Positions 17,192 to 26,304 of a stretch of DNA of 64,000 nucleotides are shown here, piece after piece. The notes beneath the pieces are model-generated. The model had not been told where the DNA came from, searched no databases, and worked only from the letters and a program-made list of their open reading frames with translations. A program made the translations under genes and the position numbers. The number at the start of each line of letters is the position of its first letter. Position 1 is the stretch's first letter. Source of the DNA: Clostridiales bacterium (GTDB taxonomy: Bacteria; Bacillota; Clostridia; Peptostreptococcales; Anaerovoracaceae); contig SVCU01000002.1 of the NCBI GenBank assembly GCA_015058215.1, forward strand, positions 62,001 to 126,000. The letters are read 5' to 3'.

Positions 17192-18190
17192 ATGGCACAG
17201 TTTGAAGGTAAAGAAAGAAGAATGGCCGGCATTGAAGCCTGCCTGAAAGAATATGGCTTTGCAACCCTGGAAGAAGCAAGAGATCTCTGCCTGAGCAAGG
17301 GCATCGACGTAGAAGCCATCGTTAAGGGCGTACAGCCCATCGCTTTCGAAAACGCTGTTTGGGCTTACACCCTGGGCGTTGCAATCGCTCTGAAGAAGGG
17401 CATCACCACCGCTGCAGAAGCTGCCGAAGCCATCGGTATCGGCATCCAGGCATTCTGCATCCCCGGTTCCGTAGCCGAACGCCGCGCTGTTGGTCTGGGC
17501 CACGGCAACCTGGGCGCAATGCTGCTGCGCGAAGAAACCAAGTGCTTCGCATTCCTGGCAGGTCACGAATCCTTCGCAGCTGCTGAAGGCGCTATCGGTA
17601 TCGCTCGTACCGCCAACAAGGCCAGAAAGGAACCCCTGCGCGTTATCCTGAACGGTCTGGGCAAGGACGCTGCTTATATCATCTCCAGAATCAACGGCTT
17701 CACCTATGTGGAAACCGAATATGACTTCGTCACCGGCGAACTGAAGGTCGTCCGCGAAAAGAAGTTCTCCGAAGGCGAAAGAGCAGCAGTTCGCTGCTTC
17801 GGTGCCAACGACGTTCTGGAAGGCGTAGCCATCATGCAGCACGAACAGGTTGACGTTTCCATCACCGGCAACTCCACCAACCCCACCAGATTCCAGCACC
17901 CCGTAGCAGGCAGCTACAAGAAGTGGGCCATCGAAAACGGTGTCCGTTACTTCTCCGTTGCTTCCGGCGGCGGCACCGGCAGAACCCTGCATCCCGACAA
18001 CGTGGCAGCAGGCCCCGCTTCCTACGGCCTGACCGACACCATGGGTCGTATGCACGGTGATGCTCAGTTCGCAGGTTCCTCTTCCGTACCCGCTCACGTA
18101 GAAATGATGGGTTTGATCGGCATGGGCAACAACCCCATGGTCGGCGCCACCGTTGCCTGCGCAGTAGCAGCATACGAAGCTTGCAAATAA
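17192..18190 (+). CDS. GGGtGRT protein
   Basis: A 332-residue protein containing the name-giving motif SGGGTGRTLHPDN near residue 262. The family is named only for this motif; its biochemical role is not established. It is cytosolic, with no membrane segments. Cys residues are present (for example EETKCFAFLAGHE and AAVRCFGANDV), which fits a link to the iron-sulfur-like scaffold encoded 15 nt upstream. Codon use is as optimised as in that gene. GGGAGG lies upstream. The operon ends at the terminator at 18292. Confidence 0.88.
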   Translation: MAQFEGKERRMAGIEACLKEYGFATLEEARDLCLSKGIDVEAIVKGVQPIAFENAVWAYTLGVAIALKKGITTAAEAAEAIGIGIQAFCIPGSVAERRAVGLGHGNLGAMLLREETKCFAFLAGHESFAAAEGAIGIARTANKARKEPLRVILNGLGKDAAYIISRINGFTYVETEYDFVTGELKVVREKKFSEGERAAVRCFGANDVLEGVAIMQHEQVDVSITGNSTNPTRFQHPVAGSYKKWAIENGVRYFSVASGGGTGRTLHPDNVAAGPASYGLTDTMGRMHGDAQFAGSSSVPAHVEMMGLIGMGNNPMVGATVACAVAAYEACK

Positions 18191-18197
18191 GCTGAAA

Positions 18198-18274
18198 ACA
18201 GGCCGGCGGAAGCGCCGCAGCCTGCACTCTGCAGAACAAGGCCGGCGGCAACGCCGCAGCCTGCAATTCGCAGA
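18198..18274. repeat. Two tandem ~38-bp repeats
   Basis: Unit 1 (18198-18235) and unit 2 (18236-18274) share ACAGGCCGGCGG-type starts, CGCCGCAGCCTGCA in the middle and CGCAGA/TGCAGA ends. They lie in the 3' untranslated region of the GGGtGRT operon. Confidence 0.75.
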
Positions 18275-18291
18275 AAAGCATAGTGCGCACC

Positions 18292-18324
18292 AAAGCCCTC
18301 AGGGAAACCTGAGGGCTTTTTATT
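18292..18324 (+). terminator. Rho-independent terminator of the GGGtGRT operon
   Basis: AAAGCCCTCAGG, loop GAAA, CCTGAGGGCTTT, then more T. Confidence 0.9.
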
Positions 18325-18373
18325 TGTCGAAACCCTTTCGTGGTCCCCTTTTTTCAAAAAAAGCAAAATAGCA

Positions 18374-18499
18374 CTCCAAAAGTTTCGCAATACGATACGT
18401 TTTAATGAAAAATCCGCCATTTACGAGCAAAAGGCAGAATTTTGGAAGCCGATTTCGCAAAAATAACGTTTTTCATATCACATCGCGAAACTTTTGGAG
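18374..18499. repeat. 126-bp AT-rich element with 15-bp terminal inverted repeats
   Basis: CTCCAAAAGTTTCGC at the left end and its exact reverse complement at the right end. The next inner 11 bases are also partly complementary. There is no open frame. It could be a MITE-like remnant or a large hairpin. The inner segment at 18404-18422 nearly matches 27707-27725. Confidence 0.6.
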
Positions 18500-18578
18500 C
18501 GTTATTTTGAAAAAACCAGAAAATCCGGACCACCGGGAGACAATCAAACCGGTCCGGAAGTTTGGCTGTGAATTTCAA

Positions 18579-18607
18579 TTTACGTGATGGATGGGAGATG
18601 ATATAAT
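18579..18607 (+). promoter_or_regulatory. Sigma-A promoter of the frameshifted lipoprotein gene
   Basis: TTTACG, a 17-nt spacer, TATAAT, about 52 nt before the ATG at 18659. Confidence 0.65.
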
Positions 18608-18658
18608 GGAACCACATGATAAAAAATTACAGTTTCCATGAAGAAAGGGGAACGTAAA

Positions 18659-20282
18659 ATGAATAAAGGTTTGAAACGAACAGGAAGATTTCTGCTGGCC
18701 CTGCTGCTCTGTCTGGTGCTGGCTGCCTGCGGCAATCCGTCCGGCGGCAGTGGATCCGGCGGCACCGGCGGTGCCGGAGAGAACGGCGGGAATGGCGGCG
18801 GCCAGCAGGCGGTGGCACATTATGCCCCCATCAGCGGTGTACTTCGTGTACCTGCAGGTGAATCCGGAGTTCCGGATCTATCTGGATGCCGATTGTAAGG
18901 TGGTGGCCATTGAAGCCATCAACGAGGATGCCAAGGTGCTGTTTGATGCCCATTATTCCGTTTACGAAGGCACTTTTGAAGACTGTCTGAACACCATTCT
19001 GCAGGACGCGGAGGACGGCGGTTACCTGAAAAAGGGCGCCAATTTCCAGGGCGATATGATCGGCAAGGAAGGCGCAGCAAATGATGCGGTTCCGGAGCAG
19101 CTGCGGCAGCAGACCGAACAGGCGGTGAAGAACTACAGCGACAACCGAAAACTGGAGCTTTCCGGTAATTTTGCCTGCGGCATCGGCGGCGTGAACTCGC
19201 ATGATCCCATTGATCTTGCGGATTCCGGCAATGGCTACGGCCATAAAAGCCAGGGAGGAAACGGTCAGCAAGGTGACGGCTCCGGCGGCCGGAATGACGG
19301 CGGCGGAACCGGTGTGGATCCCGACAGCCGCGAATATGCAGACCTGCTCCAGAAAGCGGGGCAGATGATCGGCGGTGGTAATGTGGCTGATTTCCGGGTG
19401 GACGAAAACAATAATGTCATCTGGGCAGCCGAGGAAGATTCTGCCGGAAACCGGTTCGAATACACTTTTACAGCCGATGGCACCCAGCTGAGCCGTGTGC
19501 AGACTCATCAGAACGGCCAGGCTGTGGATCCCAACGGGAACGGTCAGCAGACCGGCGATGCAGGCGGTAACGGTGGAAATGGCTCCGGCAGCAACGGCGA
19601 CTCCGGCAATAGTAATGGCTCCGGCAACGGCGACTCTGGTAACAGTGGCTCCGGCGGTAACGAAGGCTGGGGCGCAGGCGGCAGCAGCAGCGGCACCACG
19701 CCCTCCGGTCCGCCTCAGGGGAACCCTGTCACCAGTGAAGTGCTGTCCAAGCACGCCAACGGAGTCCCTGCGGTGGAAAAGGAAACCTGGGCCGACGGCG
19801 CTTACCGGGAAACCACCCGCTACGAGGACGGCCGCTACAACACCATCACCGAAGTCTGGGCCGATGGCTGGACCTACACCTGGGTCTACTACACCGCGGA
19901 CGAAGGCGGCAGAGTCAAGACCTACACCTGGTGGGATCCCCACAACAACGTGAACGTGCGGCTGGATTACAACCAGGAGGGTACCTATGCCGAAGGTTAC
20001 CGCGGCAAGAACAAATGGTACCAGTGGTATAACGAAAAGGGCATCTGCATCAAGGATGTCTACGACCAGGGCTTCCTCTACACCGAGATCTACTTCGATC
20101 CGAGCAACGGCCAGGAGCTGGAACGCTATGAAACCAACCACAACACCGGCGGAAGCTTCCACGAATACTACACCGCAGACCGGAAGTACCGCATCACCGA
20201 GCACTTTAACAGCAGCGGCAAATTGTGGGAAAAGGTGACCTACAATATGGCCACCGGCGAGGTCACCAGCGAGCGCTATTAA
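18659..20282 (+). pseudogene. Lipoprotein with RsgI-like domain and Gly-rich linkers, frameshifted
   Basis: The first frame starts at ATG 18659 behind AAAGGGG and encodes a lipoprotein signal (LLALLLCLVLAACG) and a Gly/Ser-rich spacer. The conserved continuation is one base out of phase from about 18825: AVYFVYLQVNPEFRIYLDAD, which resembles the N-terminal domain of RsgI-type anti-sigma proteins. Removing one C from the five-C run at 18825-18829 would join the frames into a protein of about 540 residues. Downstream come a second Gly/Asn/Ser-rich linker (near 19560-19700) and a C-terminal region of WADG/YYTAD-type repeats rich in Tyr and Trp. It may be a true mutation, a slippage site or a sequencing error. 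Confidence 0.7.
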
Positions 20283-20325
20283 AGATTATTGCAAACCAAA
20301 AACCTTCTCAAAAAACGTAAAAACT

Positions 20326-20357
20326 ACCCCTGAAACCCCGGTTTCGGGGGTGTTTTT
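20326..20357 (+). terminator. Rho-independent terminator
   Basis: ACCCCTGAAACC pairs with GGTTTCGGGGGT, followed by GTTTTTT, 43 nt after the lipoprotein stop. Confidence 0.8.
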
Positions 20358-20454
20358 TGAGCAATTTTACATTACAGTTCTGTGACACAAAGCCGCAAAC
20401 CATTGAAATTTCAACACTTTAGTTTTCAGAAAGTTGGCTCTTTCCTCCAAAAGG

Positions 20455-20483
20455 TGTACAAATTATGTTAACCGGGGTATAAT
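20455..20483 (+). promoter_or_regulatory. Probable promoter of the lytic transglycosylase gene
   Basis: TGTACA, a 17-nt spacer, TATAAT. The -10 box is perfect and the -35 box weak. Confidence 0.55.
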
Positions 20484-20516
20484 AGGAACGTTCGCAAAAG
20501 AACAGAAAGGAATTGT

Positions 20517-20570
20517 ATGGGCGAATCGATAGAAAAGATTCTCTCAAACAGAGGGCAGATATTATGCTGA
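20517..20570 (+). CDS. Possible 17-codon leader peptide overlapping the next start
   Basis: ATG at 20517 has the best ribosome binding site in the region (AAAGGA, 7 nt upstream). It reads 17 codons (MGESIEKILSNRGQILC) to a TGA that overlaps the ATG at 20564, so termination could hand ribosomes to the transglycosylase gene. A TTG at 20513 in the main frame would share the same site, so a longer main protein is the alternative. Confidence 0.35.
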   Translation: MGESIEKILSNRGQILC

Positions 20571-21727
20571 AAAAACTATTATCTGTGTGGCTCGTACTGG
20601 TGATGCTCTTTGCATCCACCACCCTCATCTATGCGGAAGACACCGTACAAGGGACTTTCTTAAACAGAAACATTGAAGTCAACGGAACCCTGATCCGTAA
20701 CTACTACCTGAAAGACCCCATCGTGCTGGTCAATGGAAGCACGTACCTTCCGCTGACGGAGGAACTCGGTGCCCTGCTGGGCTTCGAGGCCACCATCGAT
20801 CGGGAAAGCCACACCATCAAACTGTTGAAAACCGAAGCAAAGCCGGAAACCCAGCAGCAGGAGAACGTTCTCTGCAACCTGGAAGACGTCACGGTAAACC
20901 CGGAGGAAAGCTACACCATCGTCCTCCTGGCAGAAAAAGAAGTGAAGAAGCTTGCACTTCCCGAGACCCTTTCCGGCACCGCCGCCGCACCCTCTTCTCT
21001 GGGCATTGGCAGCAAGCTGACGCAGAACAAGCAGGCTGCAAACAGCGGTACCATCCAGTCCCCCCAGCTGCTCACCGAGCAGGTGCTGGTGGGTGATTAC
21101 AAGGTGCTGGTGGCTGCAGACAAAACCCTGTACGTTCCCCTGAAGGTACTGACCGGCACCGTCTTCAACTGGTCCGCCGCCTACGAAAGCTACAGCGGCC
21201 TCTACATCGGCACCACCGTCAACCACGACGCACAGAAGCTGATGGAAGCCGACGCAGCCGAGATCAACCTGAACAAGGGCCTGACCCGGTACATCATGGC
21301 CACCAATAAGGTCTACGACGAAGAATTCAGCCGTGAAATGGTGTTCTGGTTCAAGCACGAAGCCGATGTCAACGATATGGATATCACCCTGCTGATGGGT
21401 GTTGCCAGCGGTGAAAGCTCCTTCAATGAAGCTTGCCTCAGCCGTTCCGGCGCAGTGGGTGTGATGCAGATCATGCCCCGTACCGCCAAGGGCTTCGGCC
21501 TGACGGTGGCAGACCTGTACAACGCCAAGAAGAACATCGAACTGGGTGCCCGCATCGTCAGCGGTCACATCGATAACTACGACAGTGTCGTGGTGGGCCT
21601 CTCCGCCTACAATGCGGGAAGCGGCGCCGTCAACCGGGGCAGCTACACTACCGCCTACGCCAACCGCATCCTGAACCGTCAGCAGGGCCTGCTGCGATTC
21701 CTGCTGGATGGCGGCTACGTGGAATAA
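20564..21727 (+). CDS. Secreted lytic transglycosylase with copper-amine-oxidase-like N-domain
   Basis: About 387 residues. A signal peptide (KKLLSVWLVLVMLFASTTLIYA) is followed by a copper amine oxidase N-terminal-like domain (LVNGSTYLPLTEELGALLGF), a wall- or self-binding module in Clostridia. After a linker, an SLT (lysozyme-like) domain starts near residue 265 with the catalytic Glu in GVASGESSFNE, then SGAVGVMQIMPRTAKGFG and GLSAYNAGSGAV. It cleaves peptidoglycan glycan strands outside the membrane. I start at ATG 20564, since the signal peptide then begins directly; a TTG start at 20513 would add 17 residues. Confidence 0.88.
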   Translation: MLKKLLSVWLVLVMLFASTTLIYAEDTVQGTFLNRNIEVNGTLIRNYYLKDPIVLVNGSTYLPLTEELGALLGFEATIDRESHTIKLLKTEAKPETQQQENVLCNLEDVTVNPEESYTIVLLAEKEVKKLALPETLSGTAAAPSSLGIGSKLTQNKQAANSGTIQSPQLLTEQVLVGDYKVLVAADKTLYVPLKVLTGTVFNWSAAYESYSGLYIGTTVNHDAQKLMEADAAEINLNKGLTRYIMATNKVYDEEFSREMVFWFKHEADVNDMDITLLMGVASGESSFNEACLSRSGAVGVMQIMPRTAKGFGLTVADLYNAKKNIELGARIVSGHIDNYDSVVVGLSAYNAGSGAVNRGSYTTAYANRILNRQQGLLRFLLDGGYVE

Positions 21728-21734
21728 AGAAATG

Positions 21735-21766
21735 AAAAAACGCCTGCAGGTGCAGGCGTTTTTGTT
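21735..21766 (+). terminator. Rho-independent terminator
   Basis: AAAACGCCTGCA, loop GG, TGCAGGCGTTTT and further T. Confidence 0.9.
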
Positions 21767-21813
21767 TTATAAATAGTTGTATCAGCACGTCTGCACGGAA
21801 TGCGAAGGGCCCG

Positions 21814-22956
21814 TTACAGAGGCATATTCAGCAGGGCGCAGAAGGCCTTGACCCCGGTGGCCAGGGTGGTTTCGTCCATGCGGAAGTTGATGGTGTGGAG
21901 GCCTTCGTCGAAGCCGGTGCCCAGATCCAGGAAGGCACCGGGCACTTCCTGCAGGTAGTAGGCGAAGTCTTCACCGCCCAGGGAAGGGGCGGTCCGTTCC
22001 ACGAAGGGGATGCCGGCAGCGGTGACGGCGTCCACGCACTGCCGGAAGATCTCGGGCTTGTTTACCAGAGGGGGATAGCCTTCGGCCAGGTCGATCCGGA
22101 TGGTGCAGCCGTATTTTTCTTCGTAGCTTTTGGCGATAGCGAAGATGCGGCCTCGCATGAAGGCGAAGATGCTATCGTCGAAGGACCGGAGAGTGCCGTT
22201 GATGACCGCTTTATCGGAGAGCACGTTGCGGACGGTGCCGCAGTCGATCTTGCCGAACTTCAGCAGGCGGCGCACATCAGAAGGAAGCTCGGTCTCTTCC
22301 ATGGTGTACAGGTCGGTGAGCAGGTGCACGGCGATGTAAGCCGCATCCACACCCAGCTCGGGACGGCTGCAGTGAGCGCTCTTGCCCAGAATGGTGATAT
22401 CCAGCTCGGCGGTGCGGGCCATGGCAGGGCCGCAGAAGGCGGTCAGGGTGTGGGCGGGAGTGCCGGGAGCCACGTGGAGACCGAAGATCCGCTTCACGTT
22501 GTACCGCTGCAGGAAACCGCTTTCGCAGACGAATTTGGCACCGCCGGGGCTTTCTTCCCCGGGCTGCAGAACGATGAGCACATCACAGGGGATGGTATCC
22601 AGGTTCTGGGATACGGTGTAGGCCATGCCCAGAGCCATGGCCATGTGGCCGTCGTGGCCGCAGGCGTGCATCTTGCCGGGATGGGTGCTGGCGTATTCGG
22701 CACCGGTGGCTTCCGTCATGGGAAGGGCATCGATGTCGGCACGGAAGGCGATGGTGCCCTCCTGCACGGGGTTTTCGGCCTTAAAAAGGGCCAGGAGGCC
22801 GGTACCTGCCACTTCCTCGATGGTGCAGGGCAGGGTTTCCAGAACGCTGCGCAGGTAGGCCTGGGTCTTGTATTCCTGCATGCCCAGCTCGGGGATTTTG
22901 TGCAGATTGCGGCGATGGGTGGTCAGGAAGTCTTGCAGGTTTTCGGGCAGTTTCAT
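21814..22956 (-). CDS. M20-family amidohydrolase (metal-dependent)
   Basis: A 380-residue zinc or manganese amidohydrolase of the HipO/AmhX type, cleaving an N-acyl amino acid or similar amide. Metal ligands appear in HACGHDGH (near residue 97), the Glu pair in PGEESPGGAKF and the late His in TINFRMDE. GLHVAPG and SAHCSRPE mark the dimerisation domain. Related enzymes include N-acetyl-diaminopimelate deacetylase; substrate is not decided here. It has a good ribosome binding site (AAAGGAG) and lies 55 nt downstream of the ABC exporter on the same strand. Confidence 0.88.
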   Translation of the reverse strand: MKLPENLQDFLTTHRRNLHKIPELGMQEYKTQAYLRSVLETLPCTIEEVAGTGLLALFKAENPVQEGTIAFRADIDALPMTEATGAEYASTHPGKMHACGHDGHMAMALGMAYTVSQNLDTIPCDVLIVLQPGEESPGGAKFVCESGFLQRYNVKRIFGLHVAPGTPAHTLTAFCGPAMARTAELDITILGKSAHCSRPELGVDAAYIAVHLLTDLYTMEETELPSDVRRLLKFGKIDCGTVRNVLSDKAVINGTLRSFDDSIFAFMRGRIFAIAKSYEEKYGCTIRIDLAEGYPPLVNKPEIFRQCVDAVTAAGIPFVERTAPSLGGEDFAYYLQEVPGAFLDLGTGFDEGLHTINFRMDETTLATGVKAFCALLNMPL

Positions 22957-22970
22957 AATGTGCTCCTTTC

Positions 22971-22987
22971 GGGCCGCGGTGCGGCCC
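22971..22987 (-). repeat. Short-loop GC hairpin before a ribosome binding site
   Basis: GGGCCGC, 3-nt loop, GCGGCCC, directly upstream of GAAAGGAG of the M20 gene on the minus strand. Confidence 0.6.
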
Positions 22988-23011
22988 TTTTTATTTGCGG
23001 CGCAGTGCGCT

Positions 23012-26000
23012 TTATTCCGTACGCAGGGCTACAACGGGTTCTTTCTTGGCGGCGCTTCTGGAAGGAATGACGCCGGAGATCAGGGTCAGCAGCATACTGA
23101 TCAGCACCAGGGTGATGCCCACGGGCACGGGCAGGTAGGCACTAAGGTTGGGAATGCCGGTCAGGTGGTGCAGGATGGCATTGATGGGAATGCACAGCAG
23201 ATAGGTGATCAGAACGCCCAGAAGGCCGGAGCTGAAGCCGATGATCACGGTTTCGGCATTGAACATATTGGAAACGTTCTTCTTGGAAGCGCCGATGGCG
23301 CGCAGGATACCGATTTCCTTGGTGCGTTCCTGTACGGAGATCAGAGTGATGACACCGATCATGATGGAGGAAACCACCAGAGAAACGGCCACGAAGGCGA
23401 TCAGCACGTAGGTGATGGCATTGATGATGGTGGTGATGGAAGACATCATCAGACCCACGTAGTCGGTATAACTGATGCGGGAAAGTTCATCCACGCCCTC
23501 ATTGTACTTCTTGATGGCGGCTTCGATCACATCTTTATCTTCGAAAGAGGCGGTGTAGAGATTGATGGAAGAGGGATCATCCAGGTCCACATAGCTCAGG
23601 GTCCGCAGGTTTTCTTCGTAGGAGGTGGGAGCGAATTCCAGCACTTCATCGTAGTAGACGGCGCACTGTGCTTCGGTGTAGGTGGGCAGGGACATCTGCA
23701 GGGCGCCGGCCAGCTGGGCGGTGGTCATGCCGGAAAGCTTGGCCTGGACCTGCTGAGAATACTGACCCTTCACCTGCTCGGTGATGATCTGCTCGAAGAG
23801 GGCGTTCAGGTCTTCGTCGCTCATTTCCGTGATGTATTCCTTCAGGTCATCCACGTTCATGCCGGTATCCTGGGTCAGGGCCTGCAGGAACAGGGCTTCC
23901 ATGGCGGCGCGGTCGTAACCGGCCATGACCTTAGCCACGGAGGCATCCAGTACGTCCTGGGGAGCGATGCTCATGATCTTCACATAGGCTTCCGCCAGCT
24001 TGGCGGTATCCAGCCCGGCCAGATATTCCTTGAAATCTTCGGTCTTTTCGGCATCGGTCATGTTGCCGGAATGTTCCTTGAAAGGAAGACCGGTGAAGAT
24101 GTCGGTGGCCTTGCTGCTGAGCTGCGCCTGGATGGAAGCGGAGTTCTGGGAGTGGATCACCACGTATTCGGTGAGCTTGGAGGTGTAGCCGATGGAACCG
24201 GTGAGCATGGAGGAAACCGCATCCTCGCTGGGACGGATGATGCCGGAGACCTTCAGGGGAATGCCCTTGTCGTACAGGTATTTCAGACCGGCATCGGAGG
24301 TACGCAGGTCGGTGTAAAGGCCGGTGGATTCATCCTTGGTGAAGCAGTCGGCGCTGAGCACCGTGCGGAATTCCATGTCGCAGATCTCGGCAAAGGTCCA
24401 CTTGTGGGATTCCTTTTTCAGCTGGGTCTTGTTGATGGCGGCATCGATGATGGCATCGATCTCTTCTTCGGACTTCAGGCCCAGGGCGTAGAGGGTCATA
24501 TCGTCCAGCTCGTTGTTCTGGTCTACCACCAGAACAACTTCATTGTATTCCGTAGGCCAGGAACCGTAGATCAGGTCGTACTGCTTTTCCAGAAGGTCGC
24601 TGACCAGACGGCCGTCCTTGCCGGGCAGCATTTCCTGCCACAGATTCATGCCGCCGGCCATGGGGCTCATGGACAGCATACCGGCCATGGGGTTTTCGGC
24701 GTTTTCGCTGTCATCCGAGGAGCCGGAACCCATGCTGCCGGCGAAGTATTTGGCCAGCATGGTGCTCATCAGCTGCTGGGTATCGGAGAGGATGATCTCG
24801 CCGTCCACGTTTTCGGTATAGATCTGCAGGTCCATGTTGTAGGTGTACTGCACACCGCTGACGGCCTGCTGCAGGTCGGAAAGGTCGCCGTTTTCATCGG
24901 GGGCCTTGGCCAGTTCGGTTTCCAGGAACTTTTTGAAGGAGGCCAGGTCGTTTTCCTTGGTCTCCATGTTGTTCAGGGCGTTGACCATATCGTAGAGGGC
25001 CATCTTCTGGTAGATCGCATCCAGACCGTGTTCTTCGTTGGAGGAGGCGGATTCCATGAAGCTCTGCATCAGGGAGCCCAGCTGCAGGTGCTGGCTTTCC
25101 AGGGTCAGCGGATAGGAGGACAGGGTGTCTTCCTGCACCGTATCGATGTAGGTGGTCATGCCCTGGGAGACGGCGTAGATCAGCGCAATGCCGATGATGC
25201 CGATGCTGCCGGCGAAGGAGGTCAGCATGGTGCGGCCCTTCTTGGTGAACAGGTTCTTCAGGGACAGACCGAAGGAGGTGCCGAAGCTCATGGACGGCAT
25301 CTGCTGCTTTCGGTTCTTTTTCTTGCCCTTGGCGGCGATCTTCTTTTCCAGCTCTTTCTGGCGCTCCCGGGCGATCTCAAACTCGGTGAGGGGGGCGCTG
25401 TCGCTCAGAATGTTGCCGTCCAGCATGCGGACGATACGGGTGGAATACTGCTGGGCCAGGTCCGGGTTGTGGGTGACCATGACCACCAGACGGTCCTGCG
25501 CGATCTCTTTCAGAAGATCCATGACCTGGACGCTGGTTTCGCTGTCCAGCGCGCCGGTGGGCTCGTCTGCCAGGATGATATCCGGGTTGTTTACCAGGGC
25601 GCGGGCGATGGCCACGCGCTGCATCTGGCCGCCGGACATTTCGGAGGGTTTCTTTTTCAGCTGGTCGCCCAGGCCTACTTTTTCCAGGGCCTCTGCGGCG
25701 CGTCTGCGGCGCTCGGCTTTGGAGACGCCGGAAAGGCTCAGGGCCAGTTCCACATTCTGCAGCACGGACTGGTGCGGAATCAGATTGTAGCTCTGGAATA
25801 CGAAGCCAACGGAGTGGTTGCGGTAAGCATCCCAGTCGCGGTCTTTATAGGCTTTGGTGGAGACCCCGTTGATCACCAGGTCGCCGGTGGTGTACTGGTC
25901 CAGGCCGCCGATGATGTTCAGCATGGTGGTTTTGCCGCAGCCGGAGGGCCCCAGGATGGAGACGAACTCGCTGCTGCGGAACTGCAGGTCCACCCCTTTT

Positions 26001-26062
26001 AAGGCGATCACCTTGCCGTTGCCGGCGGGATATTCTTTTCGGATTTGCTTCAGTTCTAACAT
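23012..26062 (-). CDS. MacB-like ABC exporter, ATPase fused to FtsX-type permease
   Basis: A 1016-residue protein. Residues 1-230 are an ABC ATPase of the LolD/MacB group: Walker A GPSGCGKTT, signature MSGGQMQRVAIARAL, Walker B IILADEPTGALD. A linker and one membrane helix follow (near 290), then an extracellular domain of about 550 residues, then three FtsX-type helices with the conserved VQERTKEIGILRAIGASKK. Such proteins pump peptides or lipoproteins out of the membrane. ATPase and permease are usually separate genes in Bacillota; here they are fused. ATG at 26062 follows AAAGGGG. It shares a divergent promoter region with scpA. Confidence 0.92.
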   Translation of the reverse strand: MLELKQIRKEYPAGNGKVIALKGVDLQFRSSEFVSILGPSGCGKTTMLNIIGGLDQYTTGDLVINGVSTKAYKDRDWDAYRNHSVGFVFQSYNLIPHQSVLQNVELALSLSGVSKAERRRRAAEALEKVGLGDQLKKKPSEMSGGQMQRVAIARALVNNPDIILADEPTGALDSETSVQVMDLLKEIAQDRLVVMVTHNPDLAQQYSTRIVRMLDGNILSDSAPLTEFEIARERQKELEKKIAAKGKKKNRKQQMPSMSFGTSFGLSLKNLFTKKGRTMLTSFAGSIGIIGIALIYAVSQGMTTYIDTVQEDTLSSYPLTLESQHLQLGSLMQSFMESASSNEEHGLDAIYQKMALYDMVNALNNMETKENDLASFKKFLETELAKAPDENGDLSDLQQAVSGVQYTYNMDLQIYTENVDGEIILSDTQQLMSTMLAKYFAGSMGSGSSDDSENAENPMAGMLSMSPMAGGMNLWQEMLPGKDGRLVSDLLEKQYDLIYGSWPTEYNEVVLVVDQNNELDDMTLYALGLKSEEEIDAIIDAAINKTQLKKESHKWTFAEICDMEFRTVLSADCFTKDESTGLYTDLRTSDAGLKYLYDKGIPLKVSGIIRPSEDAVSSMLTGSIGYTSKLTEYVVIHSQNSASIQAQLSSKATDIFTGLPFKEHSGNMTDAEKTEDFKEYLAGLDTAKLAEAYVKIMSIAPQDVLDASVAKVMAGYDRAAMEALFLQALTQDTGMNVDDLKEYITEMSDEDLNALFEQIITEQVKGQYSQQVQAKLSGMTTAQLAGALQMSLPTYTEAQCAVYYDEVLEFAPTSYEENLRTLSYVDLDDPSSINLYTASFEDKDVIEAAIKKYNEGVDELSRISYTDYVGLMMSSITTIINAITYVLIAFVAVSLVVSSIMIGVITLISVQERTKEIGILRAIGASKKNVSNMFNAETVIIGFSSGLLGVLITYLLCIPINAILHHLTGIPNLSAYLPVPVGITLVLISMLLTLISGVIPSRSAAKKEPVVALRTE

Positions 26063-26182
26063 GTGTTCCCCTTTCGGTCGTTCGGGCGCGATTCTGTTCC
26101 CCCTGAAAGCTGTGTGCGCCACAAATCATCCGCCGTGCCCGTGAGGGGCAGAGCGGTTATTGTAAATGCAGTGTACAGCTCT

Positions 26183-26211
26183 ATTTTAAACTGAAATGAA
26201 ACAAAATGCAA
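26183..26211 (-). promoter_or_regulatory. Promoter of the ABC exporter gene
   Basis: On the minus strand: TTGCAT, a 17-nt spacer, TAAAAT. Confidence 0.6.
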
Positions 26212-26233
26212 AAAATATGGAAAGAAAGTGCTC

Positions 26234-26262
26234 TTTTCAGGAAAAATTTTCTGTGATATAAT
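26234..26262 (+). promoter_or_regulatory. Promoter of scpAB
   Basis: TTTTCA, a 17-nt spacer, TATAAT, about 43 nt before the scpA start. Confidence 0.6.
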
Positions 26263-26304
26263 ATTTTAGTTAATTGTACACATTACTATTCACCGGGAGG
26301 CACC

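Noticed and set aside
22868..26002. 1044-codon open frame on the plus strand, opposite the ABC exporter gene
   Set aside because: Its protein is rich in Gly, His, Gln and Val runs with no domain, it has no ribosome binding site, and it mirrors a well-supported gene. GC-rich third positions leave antisense frames open.
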